A stretch of 64,000 bases of DNA from Bacteroidaceae bacterium (GTDB lineage: Bacteria; Bacteroidota; Bacteroidia; Bacteroidales; Bacteroidaceae). The notes beneath the pieces are model-generated. The model was not told the origin of the DNA. It searched no databases and saw nothing but the letters and a program-made list of their open reading frames with translations. Where the stretch lies: contig CABIVS010000008.1 in assembly GCA_902362375.1 (NCBI GenBank), forward strand, positions 80,696 to 144,695, given 5' to 3'. The number at the start of each line of letters is the position of its first letter. Position 1 is the stretch's first letter. Both the position numbers and the translations under genes were made by a program. Shown in pieces: positions 8,790-17,646 of the stretch.

Positions 8790-9332
8790 TTATACATTGG
8801 TTTCCTGCTTCGGTTTCCGGTCAAAGAACGGATTCTTGGAGGATGCGCTTACGGGGATTGCCATTACCATCTTGCAGTCTTTCAGCCAGTTCAGGCGTTG
8901 TGCTGCCAATCCGGCGGAGAACATGACGCGTGTGTCTACGCGTAAATCGGCTGCCGTGGCGCACGCGGAACCTATTGCGATACCTACATCTATGCTGTTC
9001 AATGCGCAGGGAACTCCATCAGTACGTCCGGCACAGGTGGTAAATCCGCAATGGCCGCAATTCAAGCCCTGTGTCTGCTCGCGCGTTCCTATTAATACAA
9101 CACATTCGGCACTTAGGATGTTGTCGGCATCACGAAGGAAGAATTTCATTCCGTGTTCTTCTACCATAGCTATCATAGTGTCCGATAATTGCTTAATCTC
9201 TTCATCAGTGATTAGGGCCACTTCAATAATATCGATTCCTTTTCCCTTGGGAGCAGTGCGTGCAGCCGTCATCATCTGGCGGGCTACCTGCAATATATGC
9301 TCGTGACGAGTGTCTCTTTCGTTCAGCATCAT
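8790..9332 (-). CDS. DUF2148 ferredoxin-domain protein
   Basis: This 180-residue protein matches the DUF2148 (COG4739) group, described as containing a ferredoxin-like domain. A cysteine cluster in the middle (LNCGHCGFTTCAG, then GVPCALNSIDVG) is arranged as if to bind an Fe-S cluster, and a further Cys follows in SACATAADLRVDTRVM. There is no signal peptide, so it is probably cytoplasmic. The biochemical role of this family is unknown to me. It lies on the same strand upstream of aguA with an 83-bp gap and its own promoter box. Confidence 0.75.
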   Translation of the reverse strand: MMLNERDTRHEHILQVARQMMTAARTAPKGKGIDIIEVALITDEEIKQLSDTMIAMVEEHGMKFFLRDADNILSAECVVLIGTREQTQGLNCGHCGFTTCAGRTDGVPCALNSIDVGIAIGSACATAADLRVDTRVMFSAGLAAQRLNWLKDCKMVMAIPVSASSKNPFFDRKPKQETNV

Positions 9333-9357
9333 AACTTTCTTGAATTAATTAGTAAGG

Positions 9358-9365
9358 CAAAGATA
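9358..9365 (-). promoter_or_regulatory. -7 box before the DUF2148 gene
   Basis: Minus-strand TATCTTTG, 26 bases ahead of the start codon. Confidence 0.6.
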
Positions 9366-9512
9366 AATGAAAATTGGCAAAATCACACTAGATGATGAAA
9401 TAAATAGGGGCTATCATTTGAGTCTGATATGAAAAAACTTTCGTATCGGGCTTTGTGTTATTGGGTGGAAAAGGCTATCTTTGTATTTGTCAACTTATAA
9501 AGTTATGAGTAT

Positions 9513-9620
9513 ATGAGTAATAAAATTTATCCTATCGGCATACAGAACTTCGAGAAAATCCGCAAAGGAGGTTATTGTTATATAGATAAGACTGCTTGGA
9601 TACTCAAATGTTTAAGATGA
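9513..9620 (+). pseudogene. Stump of an AAA-ATPase-like (PF09820-type) gene
   Basis: An ATG starts a 35-codon frame beginning MSNKIYPIGIQNFEKIRKGG and going on with CYIDKTAWILK. This is the characteristic N-terminus of the AAA-ATPase_like/PD-(D/E)XK family that is abundant and variable in Bacteroides. It stops at 9618-9620, whereas full proteins have more than 500 residues. A promoter-like TATCTTTG lies upstream (about 9477). A deletion appears to have removed the body of the gene. The remaining 38 bases before fetA hold a 13-codon frame (MTEQFWQDFQENK) ending one base before the fetA ATG. Confidence 0.7.
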
Positions 9621-9658
9621 CAGAACAATTTTGGCAAGATTTTCAAGAGAACAAATAG

Positions 9659-10279
9659 ATGTTACATATTAATAATGCCTGTATTGCTTTTGGTACGGAA
9701 GTGCTTTTCTCCGGTTTCAATATGAAGCTGGAAAGGGGAGAAACGGCTTGCATTGTCGGTCAATCCGGTTGTGGAAAGACTTCGTTGCTGAATGCGGTAA
9801 TGGGGTTTGTGCCTTTGAAAGAAGGATCTATACAGGTAGGGGAAACATTGCTTGATATATCGACTATCGATAGTGTCCGCAGACAGATTGCATGGATTCC
9901 TCAAGAATTAGCGCTACCTTTTGAATGGGTCAAAGAGATGGTGGCTCTCCCGTTCGGACTGAAAGTGAATCGTTCTGTACCTTTTTCAGAAGAAAGACTT
10001 TTCACTTGTTTCGATGAATTGGGGCTGGAACACGAATTATATACAAAGAGAGTGAATGAAGTATCGGGTGGTCAACGCCAACGTATTATGCTGGCTGTGG
10101 CTGCAATGCTCAACAAACCTCTCATTATCATAGATGAACCGACTTCTGCTTTAGATGCCGGATCGACCGGTAAAGTCCTGTCTTTTTTCCGGAGACAGGC
10201 AGAAAAGGGAACAGCTGTGTTAGCCGTATCACATGATAATGACTTTGCTTTGGGCTGCCATTATTTAATAGAACTGTAA
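9659..10279 (+). CDS. fetA: ABC transporter ATP-binding protein, FetA-like
   Basis: This 206-residue ATPase subunit would power export by the adjacent FetB-like permease. Walker A (GQSGCGKTS, near residue 35), the signature VSGGQRQR (near 138) and Walker B with catalytic Glu (PLIIIDEPTSALD) are intact, followed by the switch His (AVSHDND). The size and pairing with a UPF0014 permease match E. coli FetA/YbbL, linked to iron export and oxidative-stress tolerance. Its natural promoter may have been altered by the deletion that left the AAA-ATPase stump just upstream. Confidence 0.8.
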   Translation: MLHINNACIAFGTEVLFSGFNMKLERGETACIVGQSGCGKTSLLNAVMGFVPLKEGSIQVGETLLDISTIDSVRRQIAWIPQELALPFEWVKEMVALPFGLKVNRSVPFSEERLFTCFDELGLEHELYTKRVNEVSGGQRQRIMLAVAAMLNKPLIIIDEPTSALDAGSTGKVLSFFRRQAEKGTAVLAVSHDNDFALGCHYLIEL

Positions 10280-10326
10280 TTAATTGAACTGTAACGCAAA
10301 TCGGATAGAATTGTTAAGAATAAATT

Positions 10327-11121
10327 GTGGGAACGATTGATATATCATATTATAATCTCTTTATAGGGTTACTATTGCTTGCCATTCCGTTTTTTTACCT
10401 TTGGAAATTTAAAACGGGACTGCTGAAACCTGCCGTGATTGGTACACTACGGATGATTATCCAGCTGTTCTTTATCGGCATGTATCTGAAATATCTCTTT
10501 TTATGGAACAATCCCTGGATCAACTTCCTTTGGGTGATAATTATGGTATTCGTGGCCGGGCAGACCGCATTGGTACGCACCCAGTTGAAACGTAGTGTTT
10601 TATTAATCCCTATTACGGTAGGATTTCTTTGTAGCGTTGTATTGGTAGGCATCTATTTTATCGGTATTGTTCTCCAGCTGGATAATATATTTAGCGCTCA
10701 ATACTTTATTCCAATATTCGGAATTCTGATGGGTAATATGCTGTCGAGCAATGTAATAGCCTTGAATACTTATTATAGCGGATTGAAACGTGAACAGCAA
10801 CTATATCGGTATTTATTGGGAAACGGAGCGACAAGGCAGGAAGCACAGGCTCCATTTATCCGGCAGGCCATCATTAAATCGTTTAGTCCCCTGATTGCGA
10901 ACATTGCCGTGATGGGACTGGTAGCTCTTCCGGGCACGATGATCGGACAAATTCTGGGAGGAAGCAGCCCGAATGTCGCTATCAAGTATCAGATGATGAT
11001 TATGGTGATTACTTTCACAGCATCTATGCTATCGCTGATGATTACTATTTCATTGGCTTCACGTCGATCTTTTGATGCATACGGAAAGCTGCTGGAGATA
11101 ACAAAAGAACCCAGGAAATGA
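10327..11121 (+). CDS. fetB: ABC transporter permease, FetB/UPF0014 family
   Basis: This 264-residue membrane protein has about seven hydrophobic helices and starts at GTG 10327, 47 bases after fetA. The family-typical segment LGNGATRQEAQAPFIRQAI followed by MGLVALPGTMIGQILGGSSP is clear; it corresponds to the coupling loop and helix of YbbM/FetB proteins. With FetA it should form an inner-membrane exporter; iron is the substrate reported for the E. coli pair, and transfer of that role here is inference. The last base triplets overlap the next ORF (ATGA). Confidence 0.85.
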   Translation: MGTIDISYYNLFIGLLLLAIPFFYLWKFKTGLLKPAVIGTLRMIIQLFFIGMYLKYLFLWNNPWINFLWVIIMVFVAGQTALVRTQLKRSVLLIPITVGFLCSVVLVGIYFIGIVLQLDNIFSAQYFIPIFGILMGNMLSSNVIALNTYYSGLKREQQLYRYLLGNGATRQEAQAPFIRQAIIKSFSPLIANIAVMGLVALPGTMIGQILGGSSPNVAIKYQMMIMVITFTASMLSLMITISLASRRSFDAYGKLLEITKEPRK

Positions 11122-11414
11122 CTGTTATTGACCAGATATTCCATAAAGTAGCTGAAATAGCTATTCCACACTTCTTTATAACAGTGGATTTTTCAGCATC
11201 CGGCACAGAAATGCCGGAACATATCGAAGCTTTCTTGCAGGAAAAATACGAAGCAATTCTTCGTGGAGCCAGTGGACGTAAATTTATCTATAAGGAAGGA
11301 GAGTGGCGGCTTATTTTCACTTTCTTCCCTACGGACAGAGTCGTAGACGAACGGTATGCACTGAAAAACAAGGTACAAATGATAAATAAGGTGCAAATGA
11401 AAAGCAAAAGCTAA
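11118..11414 (+). CDS. Small hypothetical protein coupled to fetB
   Basis: This 98-residue protein starts in a 4-base ATGA overlap with the fetB stop, so translation is likely coupled. It has no signal peptide or membrane segment; the centre (EKYEAILRGASGRKFIYKEGEWRLIFTFFP) looks like a small alpha/beta fold. The tail contains an imperfect tandem repeat (KVQMINKVQMKSKS). I do not recognise a family. Position suggests a role tied to the FetAB exporter, but nothing in the sequence proves it. Confidence 0.6.
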   Translation: MTVIDQIFHKVAEIAIPHFFITVDFSASGTEMPEHIEAFLQEKYEAILRGASGRKFIYKEGEWRLIFTFFPTDRVVDERYALKNKVQMINKVQMKSKS

Positions 11415-11432
11415 CCGGTTTTAGCGTTTTTG

Positions 11433-11855
11433 TTATTTGCCTTTCAACATTCCCCATAAGCAGCGAAGCTGCACGAATTGCTCTCCGGGTTGCACATAAC
11501 CACCTTCAAACATCTTTTCCGTTACTTGAAATTTGGAGAGGTGATGGCGTATATACTTCTCTACATCAGGCGATTGTTTCTTGACGAATGACAGCAAATC
11601 AACCTTCCCGTCTTTGCGAATGAGCACCTTAGCTTTGATTGTGCGAAAACCGTACTCTTTGCAGTGTTTGGTTTCTACTTTATCAATCCAGAAGATAGCG
11701 GTAGCTTTGACCGTATCTGCTGCACAATTTTCGATACTGTCAATCTTTGCAGCCTTGGCTACGGACATTTCGATACTATCACTTTTCTTGGGCTGGCAAG
11801 AAACCATCATAACTAGTAGGAACAGTAAAGTCAAATTTGTTTTCATCGTATTCAT
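11433..11855 (-). CDS. Small lipoprotein, possibly DUF4891
   Basis: This 140-residue protein has a lipoprotein signal peptide (LFLLVMMVSC, lipobox Cys at about residue 20), so it is probably anchored in the envelope. The mature part contains a pattern resembling Bacteroides DUF4891 proteins (FWIDKVETKHCKEYGFRTIKAKVLIRKDG), a TonB-C-like arrangement in which a peptide-length domain ends in YIRHHLSKFQV. The function is unknown. It is convergent with the small gene downstream of fetB, with only 18 bases between the stops. Confidence 0.7.
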   Translation of the reverse strand: MNTMKTNLTLLFLLVMMVSCQPKKSDSIEMSVAKAAKIDSIENCAADTVKATAIFWIDKVETKHCKEYGFRTIKAKVLIRKDGKVDLLSFVKKQSPDVEKYIRHHLSKFQVTEKMFEGGYVQPGEQFVQLRCLWGMLKGK

Positions 11856-11970
11856 TATTTAGATGAAGTAAAAGTACAGAATTTCAATAAATAACGGAAG
11901 TTTTAGGCGAAAAATTATAATTAGTTTTTATTCCGGAACCGGTTTTTATCCGAATTTATCCGATGAAAAC

Positions 11971-12014
11971 AGGCAAAAGGCAAAAAGAATATAAACTCTT
12001 TTTGCCTTTTGCCT
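11971..12014 (-). terminator. Strong hairpin after the ECF sigma gene
   Basis: AGGCAAAAGGCAAAAAGA (11971-11988) is perfectly complementary to TCTTTTTGCCTTTTGCCT (11997-12014) across an 8-nt loop. It lies 54 bases beyond the sigma-factor stop on the minus strand. Confidence 0.8.
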
Positions 12015-12067
12015 ATTGATAAAACTGAAAAATGAAATTAACTGTTTAATCTGAAAATAGTTACGGT

Positions 12068-12571
12068 TTAGCGGAAGTCTTTCAGTTCTTCCTGTAATTT
12101 CTGACGGGTAAAGAAGATCCGGCTTTTTACAGTACCCAACGGAAGATTTAGTTTTTCTGCTATTTCACGGTATTTGAATCCGGAAACGTGCATGGCGAAC
12201 GGAACCCTGTATTCTTTCGGAAGAGCATTGACTACACGGTGCATCTCTTTCAGGTCGTATGTCCTTTCAGTACTTTCAAACCCTGCATCTTGCGGCAAAT
12301 TAAGATGATAGAGATTGTCAGTCTTGTCGACAAATGTCTGGTCGCGAACTACCTTACGATAATTGTTGATAAAGATATTGCGCATGATGGTATACATCCA
12401 TCCTTTGAAATTTGTATCGGGTGTATATTTATCTTCATTATCTAATGCTTTCAATGAGGTTTCCTGCAACAAATCGTTTGCTTCTTCGCGGTCTGTTGTC
12501 AGTTTGTATGCGAAACGTAGTAATTCTTCCTGAACTCCTACCAAATCTTTTCTGAAGCTTAAACTTTTCAT
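12068..12571 (-). CDS. ECF-type RNA polymerase sigma factor
   Basis: This 167-residue sigma-70 family protein has region 2 (LLRFAYKLTTDREEANDLLQET, then FKGWMYTIMRNIFIN with the -10-recognition helix) and region 4 (LPKEYRVPFAMHVSGFKYREIAEKLNLPLGTVKSRIFFTRQKL, a helix-turn-helix). Regions 1 and 3 are absent, as in ECF sigma factors. There is no adjacent FecR-like or other anti-sigma gene on either side, so regulation cannot be read from context. B. fragilis EcfO is a similar-sized relative; identity with it is not claimed. Confidence 0.9.
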   Translation of the reverse strand: MKSLSFRKDLVGVQEELLRFAYKLTTDREEANDLLQETSLKALDNEDKYTPDTNFKGWMYTIMRNIFINNYRKVVRDQTFVDKTDNLYHLNLPQDAGFESTERTYDLKEMHRVVNALPKEYRVPFAMHVSGFKYREIAEKLNLPLGTVKSRIFFTRQKLQEELKDFR

Positions 12572-12820
12572 ATGTGTTGTTTTTAAAATGTGAGTATTCG
12601 TTGTAAAAATTTTGATGATGCAAGTTTAAGATATTTTGTCGACCTTGGTAGGGGGGAATCAGACGTAATTTAGGGGAATTTCTATCAACAGATAGTTTTT
12701 AGGTCCTTTTTGATAGTTTCTGGGTGGTATTTTATATCTTTTACGGTGGTCTCAAAAAATGGATAACGATAAATTCTCTAAAAAACGATCACTTAGTATA
12801 TTAATTCCTATTTTATTTAT

Positions 12821-12828
12821 TATCTTTG
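12821..12828 (+). promoter_or_regulatory. -7 box of the nif3-like operon
   Basis: TATCTTTG followed by CAACC, 22 bases before ATG 12850. It rules out the upstream TTG at 12826 as start and implies a short leader. Confidence 0.65.
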
Positions 12829-12849
12829 CAACCAAATTTTCTACTAATA

Positions 12850-13944
12850 ATGAAAATTAAGGAAATAGTAAGCGCCCTTGAACGATTCGCGCCTCTGCCA
12901 TTGCAAGACGGATTTGATAATGCCGGCCTGCAAATCGGATTGACAGAAGCGGAAGCAACAGGGGCTTTGTTGTGTCTTGACGTTACCGAAGCTGTGTTGG
13001 ATGAAGCTATCGCGTTAGGGTATAATCTCGTTATATCGCATCATCCGCTCATTTTCAAAGGCTATAAATCTATCACGGGCAAAGATTACGTGGAACGCTG
13101 TATGCTGAAAGCAATAAAGAATGATATTGTAATCTATTCAGCACACACTAATCTTGATAATGCACAGGGTGGAGTCAATTATAAGATAGCAGAGAAAATA
13201 GGGTTGAAGAATCTGAAAGTGCTCGAACCGAAAGAGAACAGTCTGATTAAGCTGGTGACTTTCGTGCCTGATGCACAAGCCGATAGTGTACGTGAAGCAC
13301 TGTTTGCAGCCGGATGCGGAAATATAGGCAACTATGATTCATGCAGTTACAATCTGAAAGGAGAGGGAACTTTCCGGGCAAAAGAGGGAACGCATCCTTT
13401 CTGTGGAACAATCGGTGAGCTACATCATGAAAATGAAGTAAGGATTGAAACCGTTCTTCCTATATATAAGAAAGCGGAAGTTATAAAGGCTTTATTGTCT
13501 GCACATCCTTATGAGGAACCGGCATTCGACTTGTATCCGTTGCAGAATAACTGGTCGCAAGCAGGTTCGGGAATTGTAGGTGAATTGGATGAATCGGAAA
13601 CGGAACTCGAGTTTCTGAAACGTATCAAGAAAATCTTCGAAGTGGGTTGTGTACGTCATAACAAACTGACAGGGAGAGAAATACAGAAGGTTGCCTTATG
13701 TGGTGGTGCTGGAGCTTTCCTGCTTCCACAGGCAATTCGGACGGGTGCGGATGTCTTTATTACGGGAGAAATCAAATATCATGATTATTTCGGCCACGAG
13801 GGTGATATTCTGATGGCAGAGATTGGTCATTACGAAAGCGAACAATATACAAAAGAAATTTTTTATTCCATAATCCGGGATTTATTTCCTAATTTTGCAC
13901 TCCAATTGAGTAAAATAAATACGAATCCCATAAAATATTTATAA
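12850..13944 (+). CDS. Nif3-like dinuclear metal centre protein
   Basis: This 364-residue member of the NIF3/YbgI/DUF34 family forms toroidal hexamers with a two-metal site. N-terminal metal ligands are visible in ISHHPLIFKGYKSI and YSAHTNLDNAQGG; C-terminal ligands are in IGHYESEQYTKEIF. The central insertion (about residues 125-235) is the PII/CutA1-like domain of long NIF3 proteins. The biochemical role is unsettled; GTP cyclohydrolase I type 2 is a frequent but doubtful annotation. The gene is followed after 5 bases by the COG1579 zinc-ribbon gene, a widely conserved pairing. Confidence 0.9.
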   Translation: MKIKEIVSALERFAPLPLQDGFDNAGLQIGLTEAEATGALLCLDVTEAVLDEAIALGYNLVISHHPLIFKGYKSITGKDYVERCMLKAIKNDIVIYSAHTNLDNAQGGVNYKIAEKIGLKNLKVLEPKENSLIKLVTFVPDAQADSVREALFAAGCGNIGNYDSCSYNLKGEGTFRAKEGTHPFCGTIGELHHENEVRIETVLPIYKKAEVIKALLSAHPYEEPAFDLYPLQNNWSQAGSGIVGELDESETELEFLKRIKKIFEVGCVRHNKLTGREIQKVALCGGAGAFLLPQAIRTGADVFITGEIKYHDYFGHEGDILMAEIGHYESEQYTKEIFYSIIRDLFPNFALQLSKINTNPIKYL

Positions 13945-13949
13945 GTAAA

Positions 13950-14780
13950 ATGGCTAGAGAAGCAAAAAAAGATCCGAATGAGTTGACGGTAGAACAGAAA
14001 CTGAAGACACTGTTCCAACTGCAAACGATGTTGTCTAAGATTGATGAAATCAAGACATTGAGAGGTGAACTTCCGTTGGAAGTGCAAGACCTTGAAGATG
14101 AAATTGCTGGTTTGAGTACCCGTATCGACAAGATCAAAGCTGAAGTGGATGAACTGAAATCTGCTATTGCCGGCAAGAGAGTAGAAATCGAAACAGCAAA
14201 GGCTTCAGTAGAAAAATATAAGTCACAACAAGACAATGTTCGCAATAACCGTGAATATGACTTCTTGACGAAAGAAATCGAATTCCAGACATTGGAAATT
14301 GAACTTTGCGAAAAGAGAATCAAGGAATATTCTGCTGATAAAGAAGAAAAAGAGGCTGAAGTAACGAAGAACGATCAGATTCTTAACGAAAGACTGAAAG
14401 ACCTTGAGCAGAAGAAGAGCGAACTGGATGAAATTATCTCTGAAACCAAACAGGAAGAAGAGAAATTGAGAGACAAAGCTAAAGATTTGGAAACTAAGAT
14501 CGAACCGCGTCTATTGCAGTCGTTCAAACGTATCCGTAAGAACTCTCGCAATGGATTGGGTATTGTATACGTACAGCGTGATGCTTGTGGTGGTTGCTTT
14601 AACAAGATTCCGCCCCAGAGACAACTGGATATCCGTTCTCGTAAGAAAGTAATCGTTTGCGAATATTGTGGACGTATTATGATTGACCCGGAATTGGCTG
14701 GCGTACAAATCGAACACAAGGTGGAAGAAGCTCCGGTAGCTACTACCAAAAGAGCTATCAGAAGAAAAACTGCTGAATAA
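13950..14780 (+). CDS. Coiled-coil zinc-ribbon protein (COG1579)
   Basis: This 276-residue protein has a long coiled coil (about residues 25-195, heptad-like Leu/Ile with many Glu/Lys) followed by a C4 zinc ribbon: CGGCFNKIPPQRQLDIRSR and then CEYCGRIMIDPEL. This layout defines COG1579, which is almost always linked to NIF3-like genes as here. The C-terminal tail is basic (TTKRAIRRKTAE). A nucleic-acid-related role is commonly suspected, but the function is unknown. Confidence 0.88.
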   Translation: MAREAKKDPNELTVEQKLKTLFQLQTMLSKIDEIKTLRGELPLEVQDLEDEIAGLSTRIDKIKAEVDELKSAIAGKRVEIETAKASVEKYKSQQDNVRNNREYDFLTKEIEFQTLEIELCEKRIKEYSADKEEKEAEVTKNDQILNERLKDLEQKKSELDEIISETKQEEEKLRDKAKDLETKIEPRLLQSFKRIRKNSRNGLGIVYVQRDACGGCFNKIPPQRQLDIRSRKKVIVCEYCGRIMIDPELAGVQIEHKVEEAPVATTKRAIRRKTAE

Positions 14781-14823
14781 GGAAAGCAGTGAAGTAAGTA
14801 AAGTTACTTTTTGATATATAGTA

Positions 14824-14852
14824 AGCCCTGCAGCAATGCAGGGCTTTTTTTT
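14824..14852 (+). terminator. Intrinsic terminator after the nif3-COG1579 operon
   Basis: AGCCCTGCA, loop GCAA, TGCAGGGCT, then eight Ts: a textbook intrinsic terminator. Confidence 0.95.
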
Positions 14853-14941
14853 GTTTTAGCAAGTGCTTGTATAAAAAAGAATCGATAAACAAACTTACCC
14901 TTTAGTTGTTATCTTTTCATTTCATAAAAACCTGAACTGAT

Positions 14942-16339
14942 ATGAATATACGAGTGTGGGGCACATCGCTCCTTATGTTTCTTTCAACTGTGACCGCGGT
15001 TGGACAGACCGCAAACCGTTATTTGAAAGCTCCGCTTCCTCAAGATTGGGAAGAGAGCGGGGAAGTGTTTCAACAGATACTTCCGGTGGATGACCATTGG
15101 TGGAAGTCATTCCAAGATACCAAACTGGATTCTTTGATAGCTTTGGCAGTAGATCGTAATTACTCCGTTGCCATGGCAATCAACCGTATAGCTGCCGCTC
15201 GTGCCAATCTTTGGATAGAACGCAGTAACTTCTTTCCTTCCATCGGATTGAATGCAGGATGGACCCGTCAGGAAACCAGTGGAAATACGAGTTCACTGCC
15301 CCAAACAACCGATCATTATTATGATGCTTCGTTAAGCATGAGCTGGGAGCTTGATATTTTCGGTAGTATTCGGAAACGGGTAAAAGCGCAGAAAGAGAAT
15401 TTTGCTGCCAGCAAGGAAGAATACACAGGAGTCATGGTCTCGTTAGCTGCAGAAGTAGCCTCGGCTTATATCAATCTAAGGGAGTTGCAACAAGAACTTG
15501 AAGTGGTAAAGAAAAACAGTGCTTCGCAGGAAGAAGTCCTGAAAATCACGGAAGTACGCTATAACACCGGGCTGGTTGCTAAACTCGATGTGGCACAGGC
15601 CAAGTCTGTATTATATAGCACAAAAGCCTCCATTCCCCAGCTGGAAGCGGGTATCAATCAGTATATTACAACATTGGCTGTCTTATTGGGAATGTATCCC
15701 CAGGACATTCGTCCTGTTCTTGAATCCAGTGGCACATTGCCCGATTATATGGAGCCTATCGGAGTGGGAATGCCTGTCGATTTATTGCTGCGACGGCCTG
15801 ATGTACGAAGTGCGGAATTGAGCGTAAATGCACAGGCAGCATTGCTCGGAGCTTCGAAAGCGGATTGGCTGCCGAAAGTTTTCTTGAAAGGTTCATTTGG
15901 ATATGCCGCCCGTGACCTGAAGGATCTCACCAAAAGTAAAAGTATGACTTATGAAATTGCTCCGTCATTGAACTGGACTATTTTCAATGGAGGACAGCTG
16001 GTGAATGCAACACGGCTGGCAAAAGCACAACTGGATGAAGCGATCAACCAGTTTAATCAGACGGTTTTAACTGCCGTACAGGAAACGGACAATGCTATGA
16101 ATTCCTATCGGAATTCAATCAAACAGATTGTAGCCCTGCGGGAAGTGCGCAATCAAGGTATTGAGACATTGAAACTTTCACTGGAACTTTATAAACAGGG
16201 ACTTTCGCCTTTCCAAAACGTACTTGATGCACAACGTTCTCTGTTATCTTATGAGAATCAGCTGGTACAGGCACAAGGTAGTTCGCTTTTGCAACTGATA
16301 GCCCTCTACAAGGCTTTAGGGGGTGGTTGGAGAGAATAA
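14942..16339 (+). CDS. Outer-membrane efflux channel, TolC/OprM (NodT) family
   Basis: This 465-residue outer-membrane factor begins with a signal peptide (LLMFLSTVTAVG) and has no lipobox Cys. It contains the two OEP repeats of coiled alpha-hairpins; typical blocks are DHWWKSFQDTKLDSLIALAV, SWELDIFGSIRKRV, LLLRRPDVRSAELSVNAQAA and FNQTVLTAVQETDNAM. It provides the exit duct of the tripartite pump encoded by this and the next two genes, in the order outer-membrane factor, adaptor, RND pump. Confidence 0.93.
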   Translation: MNIRVWGTSLLMFLSTVTAVGQTANRYLKAPLPQDWEESGEVFQQILPVDDHWWKSFQDTKLDSLIALAVDRNYSVAMAINRIAAARANLWIERSNFFPSIGLNAGWTRQETSGNTSSLPQTTDHYYDASLSMSWELDIFGSIRKRVKAQKENFAASKEEYTGVMVSLAAEVASAYINLRELQQELEVVKKNSASQEEVLKITEVRYNTGLVAKLDVAQAKSVLYSTKASIPQLEAGINQYITTLAVLLGMYPQDIRPVLESSGTLPDYMEPIGVGMPVDLLLRRPDVRSAELSVNAQAALLGASKADWLPKVFLKGSFGYAARDLKDLTKSKSMTYEIAPSLNWTIFNGGQLVNATRLAKAQLDEAINQFNQTVLTAVQETDNAMNSYRNSIKQIVALREVRNQGIETLKLSLELYKQGLSPFQNVLDAQRSLLSYENQLVQAQGSSLLQLIALYKALGGGWRE

Positions 16340-16372
16340 AAATCAATCTATAAAATATATAACCTAACAGAT

Positions 16373-17506
16373 ATGAAAAAACTGATGTATATCCTTCTTG
16401 CACTGCCTATATTGACGGGTTGCAAGGAGAAGAAAAGTGCAGGAGCGATGGGAGGTATGCCAACTCCGGAAATTAGCGTGACCAAACCCATAGTGGAGGA
16501 TATTACTTTGACGAAAGATTATCCGGGTTATCTGACAACAGAAAAGACGGTGAATCTTGTAGCCAGGGTGAACGGAACCTTGCAATCTACCTCTTATGTC
16601 GCAGGTGGACGGGTGAAACAGGGGCAACTGTTGTTTGTCATCGAACCAACCTTATACAAAGATCAGGTGGAGCAAGCAGAAGCAGAACTGAGAACTGCCC
16701 AGGCGCAATTGGAATATGCCCGTAATAATTATAGCCGTATGAAAGAGGCTGTAAAGAGTGATGCGGTCAGTCAGATACAGGTACTTCAGGCTGAATCTTC
16801 TGTGAAAGAAGGTGTTGCAGCTGTCAGCAACGCGGAAGCAGCTTTGAGCACCGCCCGTACAAACTTGGGATATTGTTATGTCCGTGCACCGTTTGACGGC
16901 ACCATAAGTAAAGCGACTGTAGATATAGGAAGTTATGTAGGCGGTTCATTGCAACCAGTCACATTGGCTACTATTTATAAAGATAATCAGATGTATGCTT
17001 ACTTTAATGTTGCTGATAATCAATGGTTGGCAATGACGATGGATACCCAGCAGTTACCGACTGATCTTCCTAAAAAAATAATGGTTCAACTGGGAAAGGG
17101 GGGAACTGAAAGTTATCCGGCTACGCTCGATTATCTTTCACCAAATGTAGATGTGAATACAGGAACACTGATGGTTCGTGCCAATTTTGATAATCCGAAA
17201 GGGGTATTGAAGAGCGGATTATATGTAAGCATAACTTTACCTTATGGAGAAGCTAAAAATGCCATGCTGGTGAAAGAGGGTTCTATCGGAACCGACCAGT
17301 TAGGCAAGTACTTATATGTTGTAAATGATTCGAATATAGTTCATTACCGGCATATTGAAATAGGGCAGTTGGTCGACGGCACTTTACGGCAGGTATTGGG
17401 TGGACTTTCCCCGCAGGAACAGTATGTCACGGAGGCTTTGATGAAAGTCAGAGACGGAATGAAAGTAAAGCCACTTCCTGATTCCCTCCCTAAAAGAGGG
17501 AAATAA
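16373..17506 (+). CDS. RND efflux periplasmic adaptor lipoprotein
   Basis: This 377-residue membrane-fusion protein has a lipobox signal (MYILLALPILTGC), so it is anchored by lipid in the inner membrane facing the periplasm. It has the lipoyl half-motifs (TVNLVARVNGTL and YVRAPFDGTISKATVDIGSYV), a coiled hairpin between them (about residues 95-155) and the beta-barrel and membrane-proximal domains (GTLMVRANFDNPKGVLKSGL). Members of this HlyD/AcrA group link the RND pump to the TolC-like channel. Confidence 0.93.
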   Translation: MKKLMYILLALPILTGCKEKKSAGAMGGMPTPEISVTKPIVEDITLTKDYPGYLTTEKTVNLVARVNGTLQSTSYVAGGRVKQGQLLFVIEPTLYKDQVEQAEAELRTAQAQLEYARNNYSRMKEAVKSDAVSQIQVLQAESSVKEGVAAVSNAEAALSTARTNLGYCYVRAPFDGTISKATVDIGSYVGGSLQPVTLATIYKDNQMYAYFNVADNQWLAMTMDTQQLPTDLPKKIMVQLGKGGTESYPATLDYLSPNVDVNTGTLMVRANFDNPKGVLKSGLYVSITLPYGEAKNAMLVKEGSIGTDQLGKYLYVVNDSNIVHYRHIEIGQLVDGTLRQVLGGLSPQEQYVTEALMKVRDGMKVKPLPDSLPKRGK

Positions 17507-17646
17507 GGTCTTTTGGATAACTGATTGATTAACAAATGCAATCAATAAAGGTGATGTACTTAAAACCGATTAATTAACAAAAGTAACTTTCTGCTCCCTC
17601 TCTTTGGGAGAAGGCTGTAGAGAGGCTGCTTTTAAACCTATACATT

